Assembly (NCBI GenBank): GCA_963803575.1
Contig: CAWDMW010000002.1
Location: forward strand, 744,001-808,000
DNA length: 64,000 bases
Direction of reading: 5' to 3'
Source: CAWDMW01 sp963803575
GTDB taxonomy: Bacteria > Pseudomonadota > Alphaproteobacteria > Rickettsiales > UBA998
Shown here: piece after piece, positions 44,114 through 53,128 of the stretch
How positions within the stretch are numbered: the stretch's first letter is position 1
Layout of the letters: each line of letters begins with the position of its first letter
Notes under the pieces: generated by a model
What the model saw: the letters and a program-made list of their open reading frames with translations, nothing else
Databases searched by the model: none
What the model was told of the DNA's origin: nothing
Program-made: the position numbers and the translations under genes

Positions 44114-44446
44114 CCAGAGGGTGGACGGGAGAGCGCAGCATCTCCTTCCTAAACAATTACAAGTTTGTAATTTTTATACAGCGTGTAGTACACGCACACC
44201 TTGCACGTAGTGGAAACACTAAAATAGAGCAATCCGAAGGATGCCGTACAGAAGCGCAGTAGTCGAAATAAACCAAAAGCGGAACTAAATCACAGCGCTC
44301 GCCACGCCAGTAATGAGCAATAAAATGCTACCGCCAAAATTGACAGGATCAACAAAAATGCGATACACTACCCAAGATAGAGATAAGTAAACTGGCACGG
44401 TACGACGAAGCCGATGACACCAGCCAGAGAATAAGAAAGATGAAAA
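44114..44446. other. 333-bp gap with short inverted repeats
   Basis: I see no gene in this gap. It contains AATTACAA/TTGTAATT (about 44156-44173) and GCGTGT-AGT-ACACGC (about 44182-44196), two small palindromes within 40 bp. They lie after the STAND gene and before the next element gene. They may be regulatory or a recombination or transfer site. An opposite-strand open frame here (44285-44788) looks like an antisense shadow. Confidence 0.3.
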
Positions 44447-45223
44447 ATGCAGGAACAGGACTTCCAGCAGATTGCAACAGCCGAGCAAGTCAAAAAACGC
44501 GAACTGAGCGCAGATGACTTGCAGCACGAAATAGGTGGTCAGGAAACAGGACGGATGAAGCGCCACCTGCCACGTCAACCCAATGCCGTAGACCAGCAGA
44601 AAGAAAAAGAGAAGGAACAGCGAACGCAAGCATTGCTGACGCTCGCCATGCTGATCGCGACTGACCCTGAATACGCAAAGCTGCACCGTGAAACAATGGA
44701 CATGATCAGCCGCGCTGAAACAGTGACTGAGATTGCCATCGCAGAAACTCAGGAACGATTGAGACTGGTACAGGAACAATTGAGCCAAACACTACGAAAT
44801 GCCACGCGCATTCCAGATGGTCAGGGTGGATCAGTCGCCGTGTTCAAAGATGCCAATGGGCAGGTGTGGACAGAGCATGATGAACAGGTTACGGATCAAG
44901 CCATCATAGATGGCATTGTATGGAAAGATGGTTCACCAACACGTGAAAAATTCCAGTACGATAGAGAGACGGTGACGCACGAACAAGATGCGCTTGCTGA
45001 GTTGCAACATTATCAAATGGAAGTGCTTGGTAATGCGCGAGAGAAAATGACAGATGACACCGCTCCACCGCAATCAAAACCAGAAATACAAGATATTCAA
45101 AATTACGTTAAAACCAATATGCCAGAAGCCGCGAACGCTGTAATCGAGAGGCAGAATATTACAGCCGCTCCTGAACCACAGGCAATACAGAATACAAATA
45201 TTCCTACATTTAGTGGCTCTTAA
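44447..45223 (+). CDS. Hypothetical coiled-coil protein of the element (258 aa)
   Basis: This is a Gln/Glu-rich, soluble helical protein with no recognised domain (MQEQDFQQIATAEQVKKREL, KEKEKEQRTQALLTLAMLIA, VTEIAIAETQERLRLVQEQL). A short beta-like stretch sits in the middle (GGSVAVFKDANGQVWTEHDE). The Pro/Gln-rich tail is disordered. Such proteins are common beside mobilization genes and may be relaxosome or DNA-processing accessories, but that is inference. It converges with the next gene, overlapping it by 4 bp. Confidence 0.75.
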   Translation: MQEQDFQQIATAEQVKKRELSADDLQHEIGGQETGRMKRHLPRQPNAVDQQKEKEKEQRTQALLTLAMLIATDPEYAKLHRETMDMISRAETVTEIAIAETQERLRLVQEQLSQTLRNATRIPDGQGGSVAVFKDANGQVWTEHDEQVTDQAIIDGIVWKDGSPTREKFQYDRETVTHEQDALAELQHYQMEVLGNAREKMTDDTAPPQSKPEIQDIQNYVKTNMPEAANAVIERQNITAAPEPQAIQNTNIPTFSGS

Positions 45224-45585
45224 TCAAAAGCTCCACACGCTTCCTGCATTGACGCCATAACAATTGCAGACGGGTGCATAGATGAAAACTCTACTAGCCT
45301 TTTGCGCATATAATCATTTTTCTGAGCCGTGTTGGTGAAGTACCAGTCATTAATGCATTTCGATTGCGTCGGATTAGCTTTAGATGTGATAAAAACAGCC
45401 GTTGTCGCTGATATTTGAAAAAACCAATCTTGCTCTTTCGTTTCCCAATTTAATAATTCCGCACTTGTAAACTCTTTTGCAGCCGATGGCTGTGAATAAC
45501 TTATACAAAATACTGCTAGTACAATAGCCAGCGCTGCTTTTTTCGCGTTCAAATACGATGGTATATGAACGTAGAGGGGAAACAC
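45220..45585 (-). CDS. Small exported protein (121 aa)
   Basis: The N-terminus has a signal peptide or membrane anchor (KKAALAIVLAVFCISYSQPS AA). The mature part holds two cysteines (KCINDWYF and MQEACGAF) that could form a disulfide. The pattern 'ELLNWE..., C-x-x-W-Y' resembles small periplasmic proteins of the Rap1a/Tai type, but only loosely. It is divergent from the resolvase gene across a 116-bp gap that contains a small hairpin followed by T residues. The function is unknown. Confidence 0.6.
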   Translation of the reverse strand: MFPLYVHIPSYLNAKKAALAIVLAVFCISYSQPSAAKEFTSAELLNWETKEQDWFFQISATTAVFITSKANPTQSKCINDWYFTNTAQKNDYMRKRLVEFSSMHPSAIVMASMQEACGAFD

Positions 45586-45701
45586 TGAAAAACGATTAAC
45601 ATAATGAAAAACATTCGCAGGAAGCTGCGGTTTTTCACAAGCTTGGGGGAGCAGAAATATGAAACATCAAAAACCATCGTTTTTGAACAGTCTATGGAAA
45701 T

Positions 45702-46292
45702 ATGAACATGAGCCGTAAAATAGGATATGCGCGGGTATCATCGCGCTCACAGTCAAACGCAATGCAGATTGCTGAGTTGGAACGCGCTGGATGCACATCT
45801 ATTTTCAGTGATCATGCGGTCAGTGGCACAGCAACGCAGCGTAGTGGATTAGATGAAGCGCTGGCACAGGCTCGTGCGGGTGATGTCATCGTTGTTTGGA
45901 AACTTGACCGTTTGGCGCGATCCCTGTCTTTTCTAGTTAAGCTGATAGATGAATTTTCAGATAAAGAGATTGGCTTAATTTCCATCACTGATGGAATTAA
46001 CACAACCACTCATGCAGGCAAGCTGATTATTCACCTAATCGGTGCAATTGCAGATTTTGAGCGCAATATCATTATTGAGCGCAGCATGTTGGGGCTGGAG
46101 AACGCACGCAGAGCTGGAAAGCGCTTAGGGCGCCCTCCGAAACTAAGCCCAGATTGCATTGCTAAAGCTCATTTTCAAATGACCAAGCAGGGTAAAGATA
46201 TTGCGCATCTTGCCACAGAAATGAACGTCTCCACACTAACGTTGAAACGTGGGTTTGAAAAATTTGATTTGCCGCTCCCTACTTCAAAATAA
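45702..46292 (+). CDS. Resolvase/invertase-type serine recombinase
   Basis: The protein has 196 aa. Catalytic Ser13 lies in KIGYARVSSRSQSNAMQIAE, the active-site Arg is in VVWKLDRLARSLSFLVKLID, the E-helix region is IGAIADFERNIIIERSMLGL, and the C-terminal helix-turn-helix is KRLGRPPKLSPDCIAKAHFQ. It has the size of Tn3-type resolvases and invertases. It could resolve element multimers or flip a segment. No matching res or inversion sites were identified. A second ATG two codons on (45708) is an alternative start. Confidence 0.93.
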   Translation: MNMSRKIGYARVSSRSQSNAMQIAELERAGCTSIFSDHAVSGTATQRSGLDEALAQARAGDVIVVWKLDRLARSLSFLVKLIDEFSDKEIGLISITDGINTTTHAGKLIIHLIGAIADFERNIIIERSMLGLENARRAGKRLGRPPKLSPDCIAKAHFQMTKQGKDIAHLATEMNVSTLTLKRGFEKFDLPLPTSK

Positions 46293-46350
46293 ATAATGCC
46301 GTTGCTAGCTCTATATTCTATGGTTTTATGGATATAGCGCCCGAGGTTAC

Positions 46351-47691
46351 ATGTACGAAAAATCAAATGTTGTTCAATACATCAAATATAACCTGTCATT
46401 ATTTTTGGCATATAGTGAACCAAAGAACCTTTGGAACAAACAGAAAATAGCCGATCACGTCACGATGTCTGAAACGATTGGGGGAACAATTACGGCTTCG
46501 ACACTTGGACGATTTTTGAAAAATGATTGTATCAGGGTTCCGCATGTTGCCACTACGCGCATGATGAGCCAGTTCTTAATTGAGCAAAACATCATATCTC
46601 ATGCTTTCATTGAAACCCTAGCCCTTCCGCCACAATTACGTTCAGCATTTCACGTAACAGATTTTCTCAGTAAAGAAACAAAACACGGTATGCAAATTTT
46701 AAAAAAAATGGCAGGCGAATATGACTTTCAAATTAAACAAGACGGCTATTTGCTGGAAATTAGGCTTACAATAGAGCAAATTAACAAACACACAGTTACG
46801 CTGGCACAAGAAAAAATAATGCTTTGTGAAGTGGTTCAGCAGCAGAATACTTTATACAGGCATTATCTTTTTTCAGCCTGTTCTAATGGTGTTGTTGTTG
46901 GCGCCCCTGATTTTATCGCCGTTTTGCTGCGAGATACGAATCATAATCAACGTAATAGCGTTTTGAATATTCATACGATCGGATATGAAGATCAGCAACA
47001 TATGCATATGTGCGAGTTTAAAGCCACTCGCAACAGCAGTTGGGATAATGTTTTACAAGGTCAATTCACTCTTGGTAATGTTATTGACTCTGATTGCTTC
47101 GCTGAAACAATAGCGTACCACCTCGCGCAGGATGTGCATTTTAGATTACAAGACAAGAATGTTGATTTTCATAAAGAAAAAATGGTAATACCTTTCAGGA
47201 AATCAAAAGATTTTCATGCTTCCCGCTTTAAAGAGAAAGTAAATGCGTTGGATATTGATCTTACGAATGAAACACTAACCGCCTTATTTGCAGAAGCAGA
47301 CGAGCCACTTCATGAAGCTGATAAAATGCTCTTAGCAGCGATGAAATATGCGCGTATTCAGGTTTTTGAGAAAGCACTCGAAAGCGGTGCAAATCCAAAT
47401 TTGATACATCCTGTCACTGGCGATCCCGTTGTTTTTGTTGCGGCTCAAAACTTGCCTTCGGTTGAATGGTTCAATTTACTTTTTGCAACGGGAGAATGTG
47501 ATATGACACGTCATGATCAACATGGTCTCATGCCGAGTTACTATATCGCAGAATCTGCTGAATTTTGGAAAAGGAGCAACCATCCTGTGGCTGATGTTTA
47601 TTATGATATATTGGAAATCGTTGAAAAAGAACAGGAAGACCAGTTTAGAAAACTTGGTGCTTCTGGGAAACCTTTTCCAAGCTCGTTTTAG
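46351..47691 (+). CDS. Hypothetical protein with ankyrin-like C-terminus (446 aa)
   Basis: The N-terminal region (LWNKQKIADHVTMSETIGGT, ITASTLGRFLKNDCIRVPHV) could be a helix-turn-helix fold, but this is uncertain. A middle domain has beta-rich sequence (YEDQQHMHMCEFKATRNSSW). At about residues 329-400 there are two ankyrin-like units (MKYARIQVFEKALESGANPN, VVFVAAQNLPSVEWFNLLFA). There is no signal peptide. The next gene, a metalloprotease, starts 62 bp downstream on the same strand. The pair could be a sensor/protease module, which is inference. Confidence 0.65.
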   Translation: MYEKSNVVQYIKYNLSLFLAYSEPKNLWNKQKIADHVTMSETIGGTITASTLGRFLKNDCIRVPHVATTRMMSQFLIEQNIISHAFIETLALPPQLRSAFHVTDFLSKETKHGMQILKKMAGEYDFQIKQDGYLLEIRLTIEQINKHTVTLAQEKIMLCEVVQQQNTLYRHYLFSACSNGVVVGAPDFIAVLLRDTNHNQRNSVLNIHTIGYEDQQHMHMCEFKATRNSSWDNVLQGQFTLGNVIDSDCFAETIAYHLAQDVHFRLQDKNVDFHKEKMVIPFRKSKDFHASRFKEKVNALDIDLTNETLTALFAEADEPLHEADKMLLAAMKYARIQVFEKALESGANPNLIHPVTGDPVVFVAAQNLPSVEWFNLLFATGECDMTRHDQHGLMPSYYIAESAEFWKRSNHPVADVYYDILEIVEKEQEDQFRKLGASGKPFPSSF

Positions 47692-47753
47692 AATCATGAC
47701 AAACAGCATATGATAATTATGGAAATCGTTAAATCTGGCGCTATAGTCTATAG

Positions 47754-48662
47754 GTGTCTGATGATATTCATATTCCGCCACCACAACATTACCAAGCGAC
47801 GCAAGCCTCGCTTGGTTTAGCGCAGCATATTGCTGATGTATTAGGTTATTCATTCGATGAAGCGAAAGAAGCTCTGCTGGCTACGAAGCTATATAATGTC
47901 ATTTATGATGATATTATTGAGCTTTTAGGATTAAAGACGCATAAGCCTGAATTACATTCTGGTAGCTATAATATATCTAAGATATTTGCTGCGCAAACCT
48001 CAGACAATAATAGTGTGATTGTTCTGGATATGGTGTTTGACTTTTGGATCTATGCGGTATGTTTTCTTGTCTCAATAAAAGCATGTCATAAATTGAACGC
48101 TGAGCAGGCGCACTTGCTAACGCAGAATATTCATCAGATGATGATGCTGTTACAAAACCCAGAACAGTTTAACAGCAAGCGACATATAATACGCCACTAT
48201 CACATCAGCCATGCGCAAGTGCTTGGTCAATTATCGCATCCTATTGCGCGATCAATGACGACATTTATTCTCTGCCATGAAATTGCACATCACAGGTTAG
48301 GGCATGTTGGAATGCCTTCGACTAAACAGCAGGAACTGGACGCTGATCAGCAAGCTGCGCTTTACTTCAATATGATTGTTGAAAAAGGCAAACAAGACAA
48401 TCAAAGCTATGCCCATGTTGATGAGAAAATTAGTTTTTCTCCTTTGCTGCTGTTTCGCCTGTTTGACCTGCATGAGCATTGGCTTAGATTACGAGGGCAC
48501 GATTTCCCTAGCGAAACGCATCCGCCTGCATTGGAACGATTGCAGCATGTAGAGAATGCTATTCATGATAATATGAACGATAAATCACGCGAATTATACA
48601 GCGGACTATGTGCAACGGTTGATGACATAAAATCATCATTTAGCGAATTACTTAGCCCATAA
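47754..48662 (+). CDS. Zinc metalloprotease-like protein (HEXXH)
   Basis: This protein of about 302 aa uses a GTG start (the first residues read SDDIHIPPPQHYQ). The zinc site is HEIAHHRLGH (H175, E176, H179). QELDADQQAALYF at about 193-205 supplies the third ligand in the style of M48/M78 peptidases. A hydrophobic segment (FWIYAVCFLVSIKA, about 97-110) may be buried or membrane-associated. It has no signal peptide. Metalloproteases in mobile elements often cleave repressors (ImmA type), and a link with the upstream ankyrin-like protein is possible. The substrate is unknown. Confidence 0.72.
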   Translation: MSDDIHIPPPQHYQATQASLGLAQHIADVLGYSFDEAKEALLATKLYNVIYDDIIELLGLKTHKPELHSGSYNISKIFAAQTSDNNSVIVLDMVFDFWIYAVCFLVSIKACHKLNAEQAHLLTQNIHQMMMLLQNPEQFNSKRHIIRHYHISHAQVLGQLSHPIARSMTTFILCHEIAHHRLGHVGMPSTKQQELDADQQAALYFNMIVEKGKQDNQSYAHVDEKISFSPLLLFRLFDLHEHWLRLRGHDFPSETHPPALERLQHVENAIHDNMNDKSRELYSGLCATVDDIKSSFSELLSP

Positions 48663-48779
48663 ATTATACATTCGTTAGCATTTAGAAGAAAATGTTAACC
48701 TTTTGTGCAAGGTGGATGCACGCTACTCAATACTTAGACTTACTAAAATTCTTTTATCAACACGATAGGAGAACTTACA

Positions 48780-49103
48780 ATGATAGACCATACAAATGAC
48801 ACCGAACAGCAAGAATGGCTAAACGCACCCTGCATGGTATTGAGCCATGTGCAGGATGAAGCGGCAGAGGATTTACTCACCGCAACTTACGGCGATCTGC
48901 CTGATGCAGGAACGCCAGATACCACTATTACAGAACCACAACATGATGGGTGCGTTGAAGATGCGCCTGAGTATAATGATCCGCCTTCGGATAACATAAT
49001 TGAGGGGCTATATAACGGCGTGAGTGATGCTAACGATTACGAGCATCAAGCGTATCTGAATGCTTGTCTTTACACGCTAGACCCGACAAATGGGGAGGTA
49101 TAG
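48780..49103 (+). CDS. Acidic hypothetical protein, first gene of the mobilization operon (107 aa)
   Basis: A strongly acidic small protein (EWLNAPCMVLSHVQDEAAED, ATYGDLPDAGTPDTTITEPQ) with no recognised domain. It follows a good ribosome site (TAGGAGAAC) and is the first of the run of same-strand genes ending with the recombinase. The start of the next gene is 2 bp after its stop. A DNA-mimic or chaperone role could fit its charge but is a guess. Confidence 0.65.
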   Translation: MIDHTNDTEQQEWLNAPCMVLSHVQDEAAEDLLTATYGDLPDAGTPDTTITEPQHDGCVEDAPEYNDPPSDNIIEGLYNGVSDANDYEHQAYLNACLYTLDPTNGEV

Positions 49104-49105
49104 CC

Positions 49106-50290
49106 ATGCAGAATATTTTCAAAGCAAAAACACCTGTTGACCCACGCCTTACCGATTTGGAAAAACTAGAGCATTCCATTGCGGGCTGGGAGCGCTTTAT
49201 TCGCCTGATGGTCTTTCCCTTTGCGGTGCTGTCTGCATGGCTAAGCGCAAAGGGGCTTTTTGATGCGCGTATCGCTGACTTTGCATCATCGACTGAGGGC
49301 ATGATTACGGCAGCGATGACGGCTGTGATTGCTGCCTTGATGGTGTTTGGTGCGAACACGCTACTATTCGGGTTGGCAACACAGGTGACGCGCAAGCAGC
49401 GCTGGAAGGTTGTTGCACTGACCATTGCCATTCTGCCGTTTATATTTGGTGTGAGCACGTATAACGCAATCCTAGCGACCACATCAGAAAGAGCGGTTAT
49501 TCAGGGATTACGCGACCGTGTCATCTTGCATGAGGAATATATCGCGGCATCTACTCAAGATACGGATAATGCACAAGCTGCCGAGGCAGGATTGCTGCCT
49601 CTGAAAGAATCGCTGTGCTCACTCGCGCATGGTGAGAAGTCGGGCGGTATTCTGACGGGTGGTGCGAGTGGATATGGTAGCGTCTATGCGGCTTACAGCA
49701 GTTCATGCGCCAGTGTAGGGCGTATTATTGATACGCTATCAGATACAAAATCTGCCACGCACGCGCAGCGCGGTGCTTTTGCCGATATTCTAGCCCAGAT
49801 GGAATCCATACCGCGTGACACGTCGTTGACGGTGTTTGAACGGGCGGAACAATTCAGAGATGCAGACCGTAAACTCTACACATTGCTGCAAAATACGCAT
49901 TCAGAACGCGTGGCGGATCGCCTTGAAGTCCAGCTTTCCGTTTTAGAACAGACCGTTGCCAGCCTTGGCACCAAAAGTGGCAGCTTAGGCAAAAAGCAGG
50001 ATCGGGCGATTGCCAATCTGAAAGATACGCTCTCACACGTGTCTGACACCTTGGAAACGCTGATGAAAACTGACGGCACGGTCATGCAAAAGCCTAAACC
50101 GATGCTGACCATGAATGAGGCTGTTGCACGTTATTGGAAATCTAGCCTCAGCAACATCATGATTAGTGTCGCAAGCGACACGTTCAGCATCTGGTTGATT
50201 TGTTTTTTGCTTGTCTCACGTTCCTGCCTACAAGAACGCCGCGATGAACTACTTGGCACGCTCAACAACGTGACCCCGCAAGATCAGTAA
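49106..50290 (+). CDS. Membrane protein of the mobilization operon (394 aa)
   Basis: ATG 49106 follows the ribosome site GGGGAGGT. Three N-terminal membrane helices are visible (FIRLMVFPFAVLSAWLSAKG, MITAAMTAVIAALMVFGANT, VVALTIAILPFIFGVSTYNA). A large soluble helical region (about residues 125-340) with coiled-coil potential follows, then a C-terminal helix (ISVASDTFSIWLICFLLVSR). No known family is recognised. Position directly before another membrane protein and VirD4 suggests that it helps dock the relaxosome at the inner membrane. Confidence 0.72.
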   Translation: MQNIFKAKTPVDPRLTDLEKLEHSIAGWERFIRLMVFPFAVLSAWLSAKGLFDARIADFASSTEGMITAAMTAVIAALMVFGANTLLFGLATQVTRKQRWKVVALTIAILPFIFGVSTYNAILATTSERAVIQGLRDRVILHEEYIAASTQDTDNAQAAEAGLLPLKESLCSLAHGEKSGGILTGGASGYGSVYAAYSSSCASVGRIIDTLSDTKSATHAQRGAFADILAQMESIPRDTSLTVFERAEQFRDADRKLYTLLQNTHSERVADRLEVQLSVLEQTVASLGTKSGSLGKKQDRAIANLKDTLSHVSDTLETLMKTDGTVMQKPKPMLTMNEAVARYWKSSLSNIMISVASDTFSIWLICFLLVSRSCLQERRDELLGTLNNVTPQDQ

Positions 50291-50328
50291 AACAATTCAC
50301 ATCACAAAACAATTAGGAGACTATTATC

Positions 50329-50955
50329 ATGAAACGATTTTTCAACAAACTTGCCAATATGACCATTGCAACCCTCGGCAATACACTGCTTATCACAAGC
50401 GGCATTGCCATGACTATGTGCGCGGTCGGACTCACCGCATTCTATCTGGTTAAATATATTGATCGCTCCAGCCCTGACATAATTGATTTTCAGTGCTCGG
50501 TGCTTGGCATTCAGCGAGAGGAATGCCCTGAGCATCAGGATGCGTTAAATGCCTTACAGCATGATCTGGACGCATTGGCAGCGCAACGTGCGGCGTTTGA
50601 GGCAGAGCTTGCTGCGATGAATAAAAAACTGGCGGGATTGTATGAGATTCAAGAAATGGCGAAAGGTGGGATCAATGCATTTAACACCGTGCCTATTCCT
50701 AACAGCACGTTTTCGGTAACGATTGGTACAAAATACTCAAACTTGATTGATAATCCGCATAGCAAAAATGTGCAATATTTTTGCTATATTCCGCTTGATA
50801 ATGGTGAGTTGAGTGAAAGCCGTCATCTCCATATTCGTAACGTGTCTGGTGAAACCAAACTGGATGCTACTAAGCTGAAATCCGAGGGCATCACGCCAAC
50901 GGTGCTTAACGATGCTATGGCACTGTGCAAGCCAACTATTGCAGGTGGGGATTAG
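50329..50955 (+). CDS. Single-pass membrane protein before virD4 (208 aa)
   Basis: One membrane helix lies near the N-terminus (LLITSGIAMTMCAVGLTAFY). A coiled coil follows (DALNALQHDLDALAAQRAAF, EAELAAMNKKLAGLYEIQEM). The C-terminal domain is beta-rich with two cysteines (YFCYIPLDNGELSESRHLHI and MALCKPT), probably periplasmic. No domain name can be given. Its stop is 2 bp from the virD4 start, so it may be a partner of the coupling protein. A ribosome site AGGAGA precedes ATG 50329. Confidence 0.72.
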   Translation: MKRFFNKLANMTIATLGNTLLITSGIAMTMCAVGLTAFYLVKYIDRSSPDIIDFQCSVLGIQREECPEHQDALNALQHDLDALAAQRAAFEAELAAMNKKLAGLYEIQEMAKGGINAFNTVPIPNSTFSVTIGTKYSNLIDNPHSKNVQYFCYIPLDNGELSESRHLHIRNVSGETKLDATKLKSEGITPTVLNDAMALCKPTIAGGD

Positions 50956-50957
50956 TC

Positions 50958-52835
50958 ATGACGGCTCAACCGCAGCAACAGAAGCCACAGACCAGCTTTC
51001 TGGGGCACGTGTTATTGGCTGGTGCAAGCGCGTGGGTGTTATCAGAGATAGCACCTGCGACGCTGCCCACGCCGCTTGGGGATGTGCCCGCCTTTTGGGA
51101 AGGAAGCATATTGCATCCATGGTCAACGCTTGCGGCGGGGGTGTGTGCTGTAAATATTGTCATGGCGACGAGTCGCATATGTTCAGGACTTGCAGCATGG
51201 CTGGAATATCGCTCTACGCTGATTGTGCGTGGGTATAAGGCGACGGCGCGACTGGCACGATGGCGCGATATTAAGGGGCATATTTATCGTTTTGGCTGGT
51301 CGCCTTATTTTGGTGTGTATGCAGGCGCAGAAAAGCGCCATCGTGGCAAGCCGCTCTTTACAGATTTTAAAACAACAGCCTTGTTCTTTGGCACCTCAGG
51401 TGCAGGTAAAGGGGTTGGCTCCGTTGTGCCTAATATCCTAAGTTTGGGAAACGCTGGTAACAGTATGTTGGTGCTGGACTTTAAACCCAATCTGGCAGCA
51501 ATGACCAAAGCGCATCTGAAGTCACTTGGGTACGCGGTGCATGTCGTTAATATTGGCGGCTTGCAAACCGATATTCTGGGTAAAACGTCTTGCTATAATT
51601 TACTGCAAATTATCATTGATGATTTCAAACGCATTGGCGGCATTTCCGATTTAGAAAGTGATACAAACGAGCTTGCCCTCCAGTTGTATCCCGAAGCCGA
51701 AGGTGGGGGCAGTGATGGCGGGTTCTGGGAACAAGGCAGCCATGAGTTTTTAGAAATCGCGTTCATCCAAACCGTGTTAGTGTATGGTGAGACAGCCACA
51801 TTAGGGCAAGTGCGCTCTTTGATTATCAATCGTGAGAATTTGCTCAAAGAAATGCTTTGGGTTTCAGACGGTATGGTTGATGAAGATGGTGCCCCCTTGC
51901 CAGCGATGCCGTTGGAGGATGCGCCGTTATTGGTGCATCAGCCTGAGCGTGAACGCGTGGCGTTTATCGAAGATTACCGCGCCCGTGCAGGTGAAGTCGC
52001 AAAGCAGCTTCAATCCAGTGATAAATCCAACATGGCGCAAAGCTTTCTCAAAGGCGCTTACACGGCGCTGAAACCATTTTCTAAAATATCGCGCTCTTAT
52101 GATGCGTTGTCCAACTCCAGCTTTCGCTTTGGCGATATGAAAGACGGTCATAAACCTGTGGCGGTGTTTCTGAGCATGGATTCCAGTCGTATGGGGCAAG
52201 GCGAGAAGATACTCTCTGCCCTGCAATGGGCAGCGCTTACTGAATGGAAGCGTCACGAGAATAAACATGTGCCCGTATATTTTGTGGGCGATGAGTGCAC
52301 CAACAGTAAAGTCTATAATTTACAACAACTTATGACTTTTGGACGTGAGACGAATATCAGGCTCATGCTCTACGTCCAGTCGATTGGAGCCTTTAGGAGT
52401 GCGTACTCAAAAGATGCGGTGAACACGCTGCTTTCAGAAGCAGAAATCCTGACATTCTTTCCACAACAACGTGATCCTGAGATGCTGGAACTGATTGAAA
52501 AGCTGCTTGGCCAGCAATCTTATGTCGGGCGGAACAGCAACGCAGCGTTTCATGGCTTCAACGTCAATGGTCAAACCATGAGCGAAGATATTCGCCCTGT
52601 CATGACGCAAGCAGAAATCCGTCAATGTGCGCACGCTATTGTGTTCATGCGCAATGCATGCGCTTCATTGGTGGACTTGCCATCTTACGCCGCGATTGAT
52701 CCGTGGCGTGATCAGGTGGCGGATAATCCGTTTTATCATAAGCCGTATCGTTTGCCCATTACGTTGCGTCTAGGCAAACGCCATGCGCCATGGCTTGCCA
52801 AATTACGCTACTGGCTATCACGGGGGCACAGATGA
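50958..52835 (+). CDS. virD4: VirD4/TraG-type coupling protein
   Basis: This 625-aa protein has N-terminal membrane segments (about residues 15-85). The Walker A site is FFGTSGAGKGVGSVVPNILS (about 145-152), then MLVLDFKPNLAAM. A helical domain with GGGSDGGFWEQGSHEFLEIA follows, and the Walker B-like HVPVYFVGDECTNSKVYNL (D about 444). Coupling proteins pass the relaxase-DNA complex to a type IV secretion channel and pump DNA with ATP. Length and order are normal. The 98-aa gene overlaps its stop as ATGA. A degraded relative of this gene is present at 25989-26545. Confidence 0.93.
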   Translation: MTAQPQQQKPQTSFLGHVLLAGASAWVLSEIAPATLPTPLGDVPAFWEGSILHPWSTLAAGVCAVNIVMATSRICSGLAAWLEYRSTLIVRGYKATARLARWRDIKGHIYRFGWSPYFGVYAGAEKRHRGKPLFTDFKTTALFFGTSGAGKGVGSVVPNILSLGNAGNSMLVLDFKPNLAAMTKAHLKSLGYAVHVVNIGGLQTDILGKTSCYNLLQIIIDDFKRIGGISDLESDTNELALQLYPEAEGGGSDGGFWEQGSHEFLEIAFIQTVLVYGETATLGQVRSLIINRENLLKEMLWVSDGMVDEDGAPLPAMPLEDAPLLVHQPERERVAFIEDYRARAGEVAKQLQSSDKSNMAQSFLKGAYTALKPFSKISRSYDALSNSSFRFGDMKDGHKPVAVFLSMDSSRMGQGEKILSALQWAALTEWKRHENKHVPVYFVGDECTNSKVYNLQQLMTFGRETNIRLMLYVQSIGAFRSAYSKDAVNTLLSEAEILTFFPQQRDPEMLELIEKLLGQQSYVGRNSNAAFHGFNVNGQTMSEDIRPVMTQAEIRQCAHAIVFMRNACASLVDLPSYAAIDPWRDQVADNPFYHKPYRLPITLRLGKRHAPWLAKLRYWLSRGHR

Positions 52836-53128
52836 ATGCCGTCACCCGTATCAACTGGCTGTTGCGCTCTGCGTGGCTTGTGCGCGTGGTCGCACAGTGC
52901 CTCAAAAGCTGGAAGCTGTTGGTGGTAATTCTATATGCAACGCTGGAAACTGTACCGCATCTGCGCGTGCAGGATATGTACGGCAGCTATCCCTCGCGCT
53001 ATCAGAATTACCGCACATGCCTGTATCTCGGCAATCGCGGTGTTGTTGAAGATGATGGCATTGCAGGGCATGGCTGCCCGCTGCTAGTGCTGATGAACCC
53101 CACCTTTAAGAGAAAGTTTTATGAATGA
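52832..53128 (+). CDS. Small hypothetical protein overlapping virD4 (98 aa)
   Basis: The start codon overlaps the virD4 stop as ATGA, and the end overlaps the next gene by 8 bp, which indicates coupled translation. The protein has an amphipathic to hydrophobic N-terminal half (INWLLRSAWLVRVVAQCLKS, WKLLVVILYATLETVPHLRV) that could be one membrane helix. A short soluble tail contains GNRGVVEDDGIAGHGCPLLV. I do not recognise it. Confidence 0.68.
   Translation: MNAVTRINWLLRSAWLVRVVAQCLKSWKLLVVILYATLETVPHLRVQDMYGSYPSRYQNYRTCLYLGNRGVVEDDGIAGHGCPLLVLMNPTFKRKFYE

Noticed and set aside
44285..44788. 167-codon minus-strand frame
   Set aside because: It is the reverse of a Gln/Glu-rich plus-strand gene (44447-45223). 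Its Phe/Leu/Ser/Cys composition is what an antisense of such a gene gives.
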